Source: Aromatoleum tolulyticum
GTDB lineage: Bacteria > Pseudomonadota > Gammaproteobacteria > Burkholderiales > Rhodocyclaceae
Length of the DNA: 64,000 nt
Direction of reading: 5' to 3'
NCBI RefSeq assembly: GCF_900156155.1
Contig: NZ_FTMD01000006.1
Span: forward strand, 124,001-188,000
A program made the translations under genes and the position numbers. Below are positions 11,839 to 18,487 of this stretch, piece by piece. The notes below the pieces were generated by a model. It searched no databases. It was not told the origin of the DNA and saw only the letters and a list, made by a program, of their open reading frames with translations. Numbering within the stretch: position 1 is the stretch's first letter; every line of letters starts with the position of its first letter.

Positions 11839-12843
11839 ATGAAGATCCGCGCCCTTTTCATCGGTCTTGTCGCCATGGGGCTGTCCGCCGCTGCGGTCGC
11901 CGCCGATCCCTTAGTCATCAAGTTCAGCCACGTCGTTGCCAACGACACGCCCAAGGGCAAGGCTGCAGACAAGTTCAAGGAGCTCGCCGAGAAGTACACC
12001 AAGGGTGCTGTCAAGGTTGAAGTGTACCCGAACAGCACGCTGTACAAGGACAAGGAAGAAATGGAGGCGCTGCAGCTGGGCGCCGTGCAGATGCTCGCGC
12101 CTTCGCTGGCGAAGTTCGGTCCGCTGGGCGTGAAGGAGTTCGAGGTCTTCGATCTGCCCTACATCTTCGACGGCTACGACGACCTGCACAAGGTCACCCA
12201 GGGGCCCGTCGGCAAGCAGCTCCTCGGCAAGCTCGAGGCGCGCGGCATCAAGGGCCTGGCGTTCTGGGACAACGGCTTCAAGTCGCTGTCAGCCAACACG
12301 CCGATCAAGGCCCCGGAGGACGTGAAGGGCAAGAAGCTGCGCGTGCAGTCGTCCAAGGTGCTCGAGGAGCAGATGCGCGCGCTCGGCGCCATCCCGCAGG
12401 TGATGGCCTTCTCCGAGGTGTATCAGGCGCTGCAGACGGGCGTCGTGGACGGCACCGAGAACCCGCATTCGAATCTGTATACCCAGAAAATGCATGAGGT
12501 GCAGAAGCACATGACCCTGACCGATCACGGTTACCTGGGTTATGCGGTGATCACCAACAAGAAGTTCTGGGACGGCCTGCCGGCGGAGGTGCGCGGCCAG
12601 CTCGAGCAGGCGATGAAGGATTCGACCGAGTTCGCCAACAAGATCGCGCGCGAGGAGAACGACAAGGCCCTCGAGGCGGTGCGTGCATCGGGCAAGACCG
12701 CGATCTACAAGCCGACCGACGCCGAAAAAATGGCATTCAAGAAGGCGCTCGTGCCGGTGCACAAGAAGATGGAATCGCGCATCGGCGCCGAGACCATCCA
12801 GTCCATCTACAAGGACACCGGGTTCGACCCGTCGAAGCTGTAA
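11839..12843 (+). CDS. dctP: TRAP dicarboxylate transporter, periplasmic binding protein
   Basis: A 334-residue TRAP-T solute receptor that binds C4-dicarboxylates such as succinate, malate or fumarate in the periplasm. The signal peptide (1-22) ends at SAAAVAA before DPLVIKFSH. The DctP family signature is clear: FSHVVANDTPKGKAA, a conserved Arg in KKLRVQSSKV, and MAFSEVYQALQTGVVDGTENP. The ATG at 11839 has a strong AGGAGGT seven bases upstream; an earlier in-frame ATG at 11815 does not. It is followed by a hairpin before dctQ, which may raise its transcript level over the membrane subunits. Confidence 0.96.
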   Translation: MKIRALFIGLVAMGLSAAAVAADPLVIKFSHVVANDTPKGKAADKFKELAEKYTKGAVKVEVYPNSTLYKDKEEMEALQLGAVQMLAPSLAKFGPLGVKEFEVFDLPYIFDGYDDLHKVTQGPVGKQLLGKLEARGIKGLAFWDNGFKSLSANTPIKAPEDVKGKKLRVQSSKVLEEQMRALGAIPQVMAFSEVYQALQTGVVDGTENPHSNLYTQKMHEVQKHMTLTDHGYLGYAVITNKKFWDGLPAEVRGQLEQAMKDSTEFANKIAREENDKALEAVRASGKTAIYKPTDAEKMAFKKALVPVHKKMESRIGAETIQSIYKDTGFDPSKL

Positions 12844-12886
12844 CTCACCGTCGTAACGTCACGACCGATAACTGATACGGCAAGGA

Positions 12887-12912
12887 CCCCGCTACGCGCA
12901 TGCGTGGCGGGG
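12887..12912 (+). terminator. Intercistronic hairpin between dctP and dctQ
   Basis: CCCCGCTACGC (12887-12897) pairs with GCGTGGCGGGG (12902-12912), with one T-G wobble, around a GCAT loop. It is followed by GGTTTG rather than a long T run. Such a structure could act as a partial terminator or protect the dctP message from 3' decay. Confidence 0.5.
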
Positions 12913-12938
12913 GGTTTGTCGTGCGACGGGAGAACCCC

Positions 12939-13643
12939 ATGCTTAAAGTGCTCGATCATCTCGAGGAATGGCTGATCACCTTCCTCATGGGCGCGGCCAC
13001 GCTGATCATCTTCGTGTCCGTCGTCCACCGCTACGGCTCCGGCCTGTCCATTCCCGGCGTGCAGGACTGGCTGCTGTCCCTGCATTTCGGCTGGGCGCAG
13101 GAGCTCACCATCATCATGTTCGTGTGGATGGCGAAGTTCGGCGCGGCCTATGGCGTGCGCACCGGCATCCACGTCGGCGTCGATGTGCTCATCAACCGGT
13201 TGTCGGACGCGAATCGTGCCAAGTTCGTGGTCATCGGCCTCGGTGCGGGGGCGCTGTTTACCGGCATCGTCGGTACGCTGGGCCTGACCTTCGTGCTCGA
13301 GAACGGCGCGCATTACCAGTTCCTGACCTGGTTCGGCATGGAGGTCGGCGACCTGTATGAAGGTCCGACGACGCCGGATCTGGAATGGCCGACCTGGATC
13401 GTGTATTCCGCGATCCCGCTCGGCTCCTACCTGATGTGCTTCCGCTTCCTGCAGGTGATGGTGTCCTTCATCCGCACCGGCGAGCTGCCGCACCACGACC
13501 ATGGGCACGTCGACGGCATCGACGAGGAGCACCTGCCGGTGGATGTGAACCCGTACGACATGGGCGACAACCTGCATCCGCACGACCTCAAGCACAAGCA
13601 GATGGGCGAGGACCGCACGAACGGCAAGGGAGGCAAGCAATGA
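12939..13643 (+). CDS. dctQ: TRAP dicarboxylate transporter, small permease subunit
   Basis: A 234-residue DctQ with four hydrophobic helices (about 12-35, 60-78, 98-120, 150-172), which forms the small membrane subunit of the TRAP carrier. The family motif WAQELTIIMFVWMAKFGAAYG is recognisable. It has a long hydrophilic C-terminal tail from about residue 185, rich in His, Asp and Glu (GELPHHDHGHVDG, NLHPHDLKHK), not expected in short DctQ proteins. The start ATG at 12939 has GGGAGA upstream. The stop overlaps the dctM ATG. Confidence 0.93.
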   Translation: MLKVLDHLEEWLITFLMGAATLIIFVSVVHRYGSGLSIPGVQDWLLSLHFGWAQELTIIMFVWMAKFGAAYGVRTGIHVGVDVLINRLSDANRAKFVVIGLGAGALFTGIVGTLGLTFVLENGAHYQFLTWFGMEVGDLYEGPTTPDLEWPTWIVYSAIPLGSYLMCFRFLQVMVSFIRTGELPHHDHGHVDGIDEEHLPVDVNPYDMGDNLHPHDLKHKQMGEDRTNGKGGKQ

Positions 13644-14923
13644 GTGCCGCAATCATCTTCGTCATCCTGCTGGTGCTGATGCTCACCGGCATGCCGATCT
13701 CGATCTCGCTGGGTCTGACGGTCCTGACCTTCCTGTTCACGATGACCCAGGTGCCGATCGAGTCGGTCGCGCTGAAGCTGTTCACGGGTATCGAGAAGTT
13801 CGAGATCATGGCGATCCCGTTCTTCATCCTCGCCGGTAATTTCCTCACCCACGGCGGGGTTGCGCGGCGGATGATCAACTTCGCCACCTCGATGGTCGGG
13901 CATTGGTACGGCGGTCTCGGTCTCGGCGGCGTGATGGCCTGCGCGCTGTTCGCCGCGGTCTCGGGTTCGAGCCCGGCAACGGTCGTCGCGATCGGCGCGA
14001 TCCTGCTGCCGGCGATGGTCAAGCAGGGCTTCCCGAACAAGTTCGGCGCCGGCGTGATCACGACCTCGGGCGCGCTCGGCATCCTGATCCCGCCGTCGAT
14101 CGTGATGGTCATGTACTCGGTGTCGACCAATACCTCGGTCGGGGCGCTGTTCATGGCCGGCGTCGTGCCGGGCCTGATGCTCGCGCTGTTCCTGGGTTTC
14201 ACGACCTGGTACCGCGCGCGCAAGTTCGACTACCCGCGCCAGCCGAAGGCGAGCTGGATCGAGCGCCTGAAGGCGTTCAAGGAGTCCGCGTGGGGCCTGT
14301 TCCTGATCGTCGTGGTGATGGGCGGGATCTATACCGGCATCTTCACGCCGACCGAGGCGGCCGCGATGAGCGCGGTGTATGCGTTCTTCGTCGCGGTGTT
14401 CGTGTACAAGGATCTGCGCATGTCGGACGTGCCCAGGGTGCTCTTGAACTCCGCGAACATGAGCGCGATGCTGCTCTACATCATCACCAATGCGGTGTTG
14501 TTCTCCTTCCTGCTCACGCACGAGAATATCCCGCAGGCGATGGCGGACTTCATGATCGGCAGCGGCGTCGGGGTGATCGGCTTCCTGATCATGGCCAACA
14601 TCCTGATGCTGATCGCGGGCAACTTCATGGAGCCGTCGTCGATCGTGCTGATCCTCGCGCCGATCCTGTTCCCGATCGCGATCAAGCTGGGCATCGATCC
14701 GGTGCATTTCGGCATCATCATGGTCGTGAACATGGAAGTCGGCATGTGCCACCCGCCGGTCGGCCTCAACCTCTACGTCGCCTCCGGCATCACGAAGATG
14801 GGGATCACCGAACTGACGGTGGCCGTATGGCCGTGGCTGGTGTCGATGCTGATTTTCCTCGTCCTCGTCACCTACGTGCCGTGGATCTCGCTGGCGCTGC
14901 CGCGGGCGCTCGGCATGCTGTAG
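13640..14923 (+). CDS. dctM: TRAP dicarboxylate transporter, large permease subunit
   Basis: A 427-residue DctM with about twelve membrane segments, the Na+-driven transport channel of the TRAP system. Signatures include MLTGMPISISLGL, IPFFILAGNFLTHGGVARR, GGVMACALFAAVSGSSPATVVAIG, and MCHPPVGLNLYVASGI near the end. The ATG at 13640 overlaps the dctQ stop (ATGA) and has GGGAGG upstream. Together dctPQM gives a complete high-affinity importer, ended by a strong terminator. Confidence 0.96.
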   Translation: MSAAIIFVILLVLMLTGMPISISLGLTVLTFLFTMTQVPIESVALKLFTGIEKFEIMAIPFFILAGNFLTHGGVARRMINFATSMVGHWYGGLGLGGVMACALFAAVSGSSPATVVAIGAILLPAMVKQGFPNKFGAGVITTSGALGILIPPSIVMVMYSVSTNTSVGALFMAGVVPGLMLALFLGFTTWYRARKFDYPRQPKASWIERLKAFKESAWGLFLIVVVMGGIYTGIFTPTEAAAMSAVYAFFVAVFVYKDLRMSDVPRVLLNSANMSAMLLYIITNAVLFSFLLTHENIPQAMADFMIGSGVGVIGFLIMANILMLIAGNFMEPSSIVLILAPILFPIAIKLGIDPVHFGIIMVVNMEVGMCHPPVGLNLYVASGITKMGITELTVAVWPWLVSMLIFLVLVTYVPWISLALPRALGML

Positions 14924-14942
14924 CATCCCGGCGCTCTACGGA

Positions 14943-14971
14943 AAGCCCGCCCGTTCCGGCGGGCTTTTTTT
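14943..14971 (+). terminator. Rho-independent terminator after dctM
   Basis: AGCCCGCC (14944-14951) pairs with GGCGGGCT (14958-14965) around a 6-base loop, followed by a T run at 14965-14971. It lies 20 bases after the dctM stop. Confidence 0.93.
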
Positions 14972-15045
14972 CGCCCGCACCAGTCTGGAGTAAACTTGTC
15001 CATCGGCCACACGCGGCCCACACGTCAAAGGACGATTCTGCGCAA

Positions 15046-15999
15046 ATGACGATCTACCTGAACGAAGAAGAGGTCGGCAGCCTGCTGGACATGCCGGTGG
15101 TGCTGGACGCCGTGGAACAGGTCATGGCCGCCCACGGGCGCGGCGAGACCGTGGACTTCCCGCGCCAGCGCGTGCGCCTGCCGGCGTCGATGACGCATCT
15201 GCTGCAGGGCGGCGTGCCGGACCTGAATCTCACCGGCCTCAAGGTGTACACGTCCGCAGGCGGGCGCAACCGCTTCTGGGTTCATCTGTTCGATGCGACC
15301 AGCGGCGACCCGGTCGCGGTGCTGGAAGCGGACCGCCTCGGCATGATGCGGACCGGCGCGGCCGGCGGCGTCGCGACGAAGTGGCTGGCGCGAACCGATG
15401 CGCGCGTCGCCGGTGTGTTCGGGGCCGGGTGGCAGGCGCAGGGGCAGGTGCTGGCGCTATGTGCCGTGCGGCCGATCGAGCGCATCAAGGTGTTTGCGCG
15501 CAACCCGGAGCGTCTGGCGGCTTTCTGCGCGCAGATGAGCCGCGAGAGCGGGCGCGAGGTCGTGCCGGCGGCCAGCGCGGAGGATACGGTGCGCGGGTCG
15601 GACGTGGTCGTGACGATCACGACCTCACCCAAGCCGCTGTTCGACGCGAACTGGCTCGAGGAGGGCACGCACATCACCGCCGCGGGCTCCAACAGCCTGG
15701 CCCGCCAGGAGTTGTCCGAGGCGGCGGTGCGGCGGGCCGACGTGATCTGCGTCGATTCGCGCGAGATTGCGGTGCGCGAGGCGGGCGACCTGATGCCGCT
15801 GCTGGAGAAGGGACGCACCCAGCCGGGGCGCTGGGTGGAGCTGGGCGAAGTGATCGCCGGCGTGCGGCCGGGGCGCACCTCCTCCGGGCAGATCACGCTG
15901 TTCGAGTCGCAGGGCATGGCGATCCAGGACATCGCGGTCGCGGCCCGTGTCGTGGCGCTCGCGCGTGAGCGCGGCGTCGGTTGCGAATTGCCGTACTAA
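15046..15999 (+). CDS. Ornithine cyclodeaminase/mu-crystallin family protein
   Basis: A 317-residue NAD(P)-dependent protein of the ornithine cyclodeaminase/alanine dehydrogenase/mu-crystallin family. The N-terminal substrate half has LNEEEVGSLLDM and the conserved GLKVYTS; the lysine of this motif is catalytic in the family. DRLGMMRTGAAGGVATKWLAR then introduces the Rossmann fold, with GAGWQAQGQ near residue 126. Members deaminate ornithine to proline, oxidise L-alanine or reduce cyclic imines, so the substrate cannot be fixed from sequence. The gene stands alone after the dct terminator. The ATG at 15046 lacks a strong ribosome site. Confidence 0.85.
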   Translation: MTIYLNEEEVGSLLDMPVVLDAVEQVMAAHGRGETVDFPRQRVRLPASMTHLLQGGVPDLNLTGLKVYTSAGGRNRFWVHLFDATSGDPVAVLEADRLGMMRTGAAGGVATKWLARTDARVAGVFGAGWQAQGQVLALCAVRPIERIKVFARNPERLAAFCAQMSRESGREVVPAASAEDTVRGSDVVVTITTSPKPLFDANWLEEGTHITAAGSNSLARQELSEAAVRRADVICVDSREIAVREAGDLMPLLEKGRTQPGRWVELGEVIAGVRPGRTSSGQITLFESQGMAIQDIAVAARVVALARERGVGCELPY

Positions 16000-16023
16000 G
16001 GGCGCACCGGGGCTCCGCCGGCC

Positions 16024-16794
16024 ATGTCCGCCGTTTCGCCGATCCGCTTCGAGTTCTGCACGCGCAGCGATGTCGGGCGGGTGCGCAAGCGCAACGAGGA
16101 TTCGCTCGCGGTCGAGGAGCGCCGCGCGTGGGCGGTGCTGGCGGATGGCATGGGAGGCTATCGCGGCGGCGACGTTGCGTCACGGATGGCCGTGGAGGTG
16201 ACGCTGCGGCGGCTGGATCGCGATCTGGTCGCTCCGCATGACGGTGTGGTCGGGCACGTTGCGGCGGTCCTCGAGGCCGCCGTGCACGATGCCAATGCCG
16301 ACATCCGGGCCGAGGCGGGGCGCGATCCCGATCTCTCCGGCATGGGTTCGACGCTGGTGGTCGCAGCGTTTCTCGCCGATCGCGTGGTGACCGCACATGT
16401 CGGCGATTCGCGCATGTACCGGCTGCGCGGCGGCGTGCTGGAGCAACTGACGCGCGACCACACGATGCTGCAGGAGCTGGTCGATGCCGGCATCCTCGCG
16501 CCCGAGGATGTCGCGCACTCGCAGTTCCGCGGCCTGCTGACCCGTGGCCTGGGCGTCGCGCCGCGGGTGCAGCCCGAGCCGGGAACTCATTCCGTCCGGC
16601 CCGGTGACGTCTTCCTGTTGTGTTCCGACGGGCTCACCGACATGCTCGACGACGCGGCGATCGCGGCGGTGCTGCAGCCTTCCGCGTCGCCGGCGACTCG
16701 TCTCGAAGAGGCTGCCGACCGTCTGGTGGCACTGGCCAACGCGCAGGGCGGGCGCGACAATATTTCCGTGATTCTGGTGCGTATGGCGGCATGA
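16024..16794 (+). CDS. PP2C-family (Stp1-like) serine/threonine protein phosphatase
   Basis: A 256-residue soluble metal-dependent phosphatase. All PP2C motifs are visible: GRVRKRNEDSL, VLADGMGGYRGGDVAS with the metal-binding Asp, HVGDSRMYRLRGG, LTRDHTMLQELVDAG, LLCSDGLTDML and the terminal GGRDNISVILVRM. It would remove phosphate from Ser/Thr residues. No Ser/Thr kinase gene is in the window. The next gene encodes a phospho-threonine-reading FHA protein, so the two probably act in one phospho-signalling circuit. The same-strand gap to that gene is about 28 bases. Confidence 0.92.
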   Translation: MSAVSPIRFEFCTRSDVGRVRKRNEDSLAVEERRAWAVLADGMGGYRGGDVASRMAVEVTLRRLDRDLVAPHDGVVGHVAAVLEAAVHDANADIRAEAGRDPDLSGMGSTLVVAAFLADRVVTAHVGDSRMYRLRGGVLEQLTRDHTMLQELVDAGILAPEDVAHSQFRGLLTRGLGVAPRVQPEPGTHSVRPGDVFLLCSDGLTDMLDDAAIAAVLQPSASPATRLEEAADRLVALANAQGGRDNISVILVRMAA

Positions 16795-16822
16795 GCGCCG
16801 CATGGACGAAGGAAAGGTAACG

Positions 16823-17524
16823 ATGCCGAAGCTCATCCTCAGCATGGACGGTCTGGTACTCAAGGAAATCGCCCTCGACAAGGAGAAGATCTCGATCGGG
16901 CGAAAGCCCAACAACGACATCCAGATCGACAACCTCGCGATCAGCGGCCAGCATGCGCTGATCACGACCATCCTCGATGACTCGTTCCTCGAGGACCAGA
17001 ACAGCACGAACGGCAGCTACGTAAACGGCCAGCCGGTGAAGAAGTGCGTGCTGCGCAACAACGACGTGATCGAGCTCGGCAAGTACCGGCTCAAGTTCAT
17101 CGCCGACCTGCAGCGCCGTCCGCGTGGGGATCGGGTGGAGCCGTCGGATTCGCTGCGGTCGTCCGGGGCGTCAACCGGGGAGCAGCGCGGCGATGCGACC
17201 CAGATGCTGCCGCCGGATGTGCTCGCGAGCATGGTGGCCGAACAGGAGGGCGATAACTCCCGGCTCGGGATCGTCAAGGTCCTGACCGGCCCCACGGCCG
17301 GTCGCGAACTCCGGCTGGCGAAGGCGATGACCACGCTGGGCAAGCCCGGCGTGCAGGTTGCCGTGATCACGCGGCGCCCCCAGGGCTACTTCATCGCCCA
17401 TGCCGAGGGCGGGAGTCTTCCGCAGGTGAACAACCGTCCGATCGAGGCGGGTGCGCATCCGCTCAACGACGGCGACATCCTCGAGATCGCCGGCGTGCGC
17501 ATGGCCTTCTCGCTCACCGACTGA
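16823..17524 (+). CDS. FHA-domain signalling protein with two FHA-like modules
   Basis: A 233-residue cytoplasmic protein. The N-terminal FHA domain (about 18-85) has the phosphothreonine-reading residues SIGRKPNNDIQI, ISGQHALI and NSTNGSYVNG. A variable linker with a TQMLPPDVLAS stretch follows. The second module (about 145-233) has GKPGVQVAVITRRPQGYFI, VNNRPI and LNDGDILEIAGVRMAF, a degenerate FHA fold lacking the SxxH and NxxN pattern. The ATG at 16823 has AAGGA upstream. It sits between the PP2C phosphatase and a phosphodiesterase-like hydrolase, a local signalling set. Confidence 0.9.
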   Translation: MPKLILSMDGLVLKEIALDKEKISIGRKPNNDIQIDNLAISGQHALITTILDDSFLEDQNSTNGSYVNGQPVKKCVLRNNDVIELGKYRLKFIADLQRRPRGDRVEPSDSLRSSGASTGEQRGDATQMLPPDVLASMVAEQEGDNSRLGIVKVLTGPTAGRELRLAKAMTTLGKPGVQVAVITRRPQGYFIAHAEGGSLPQVNNRPIEAGAHPLNDGDILEIAGVRMAFSLTD

Positions 17525-17550
17525 GCCAGCCCGTGTGCCTTAGTGCACGA

Positions 17551-17586
17551 CGTTTCCGGAGGGGCGGTGCTAGCGTATCGGAAACG
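17551..17586. repeat. Inverted repeat between the FHA and phosphodiesterase genes
   Basis: CGTTTCCG (17551-17558) and CGGAAACG (17579-17586) are perfect complements 20 bases apart, in the 115-base gap upstream of the metallo-hydrolase gene. It could be a hairpin or a paired operator. No T run follows. Confidence 0.4.
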
Positions 17587-17639
17587 CAAAACGAGCTGCT
17601 GAGCCATCGGGTCGGGCGGCACTGCAACCGCGGGGAACG

Positions 17640-18407
17640 ATGAAGCTGAAGGTGCTGGGCTGCAGCGGAGGGATTGGCGGGCCCGAGGCCCGCACAACCG
17701 CCTTCCTCGCCGACAATGACATCCTGATCGACTGCGGCACCGGGGTTGGCGACCTGGCGCTGGAGGAACTCGCGGCCATCGACCACATCTTCATCACGCA
17801 CTCCCATATGGACCACATCGTGGCGATCCCGCTGATCGTCGATGCGGTCGGCGAGATGCGCGGCGTGCCGATCACCGTGCATGCGATCCCGGAAGTCCTG
17901 CGCATCCTGCGCGCCCACATCTTCAACTGGCTGATCTGGCCCGACTTCACGGCCATCCCCGACCGCCGCAGACCCTTCCTGCGGCTGCAGCCGATCAAGG
18001 TCGGCGAGGACGTCAGGCTCGGCACGCGCACGATCACCCCGCTGCCGGCGCTGCACAGCGTGCCCGCGGTGGCCTACCGCCTCGACGACGGCAACGGCCA
18101 GCTCGTGTATTCGGGAGACACCACGTACTCGCCGGAACTGATCGCCGCAATCAACGCATGCCCCGACCTGCGCCACCTGATCATCGAGACCGCCTTTTCC
18201 GACGAGCAACACGGCCTCGCGCTTGCGGCACGCCACTTGAGTCCCGGCATGGTGGCAGCCTTCCTGAACGAGATCAGGAGTGCCCCCGAAGTTCATATCA
18301 GTCATATCAAGCCGGGGCAGGCCGAGCGCGTCATGGCGCAGATCGCGGCGGCGGGGGCGCGTCTGCACGCGACCGCGTTGCGCCAGGGGCAGATCATCGA
18401 GTTCTGA
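17640..18407 (+). CDS. Metallo-beta-lactamase-fold hydrolase, class II cAMP phosphodiesterase-like
   Basis: A 255-residue cytoplasmic hydrolase. It has the metal motif THSHMDH at residues 53-59, a second-metal Asp in VYSGDTTYSPEL, and HISHIKPGQ near the C-terminus. The overall layout, with a GxGG-like GCSGGIGG start, resembles 3',5'-cyclic-nucleotide phosphodiesterases of class II and related tRNase Z-like enzymes. Cyclic nucleotide or phosphodiester hydrolysis is inferred. GGGGAACG precedes the ATG. The next gene, with a GAF domain that might bind cyclic nucleotides, makes a signalling link plausible but unproven. Confidence 0.78.
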   Translation: MKLKVLGCSGGIGGPEARTTAFLADNDILIDCGTGVGDLALEELAAIDHIFITHSHMDHIVAIPLIVDAVGEMRGVPITVHAIPEVLRILRAHIFNWLIWPDFTAIPDRRRPFLRLQPIKVGEDVRLGTRTITPLPALHSVPAVAYRLDDGNGQLVYSGDTTYSPELIAAINACPDLRHLIIETAFSDEQHGLALAARHLSPGMVAAFLNEIRSAPEVHISHIKPGQAERVMAQIAAAGARLHATALRQGQIIEF

Positions 18408-18430
18408 TTCTCGCGCTGCCCGGGTACCGC

Positions 18431-18436
18431 TAGAAT
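18431..18436 (+). promoter_or_regulatory. Candidate -10 element of the GAF-GspE gene
   Basis: TAGAAT followed by GGCC, 52 bases before the chosen start. It matches the -10-like elements found before rpe and the FKBP gene. No good -35 was seen. Confidence 0.3.
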
Positions 18437-18487
18437 GGCCGGTTCCGAATGCTTGCCATTCAACCGTCCCGCACAGCAGGTACCCGC

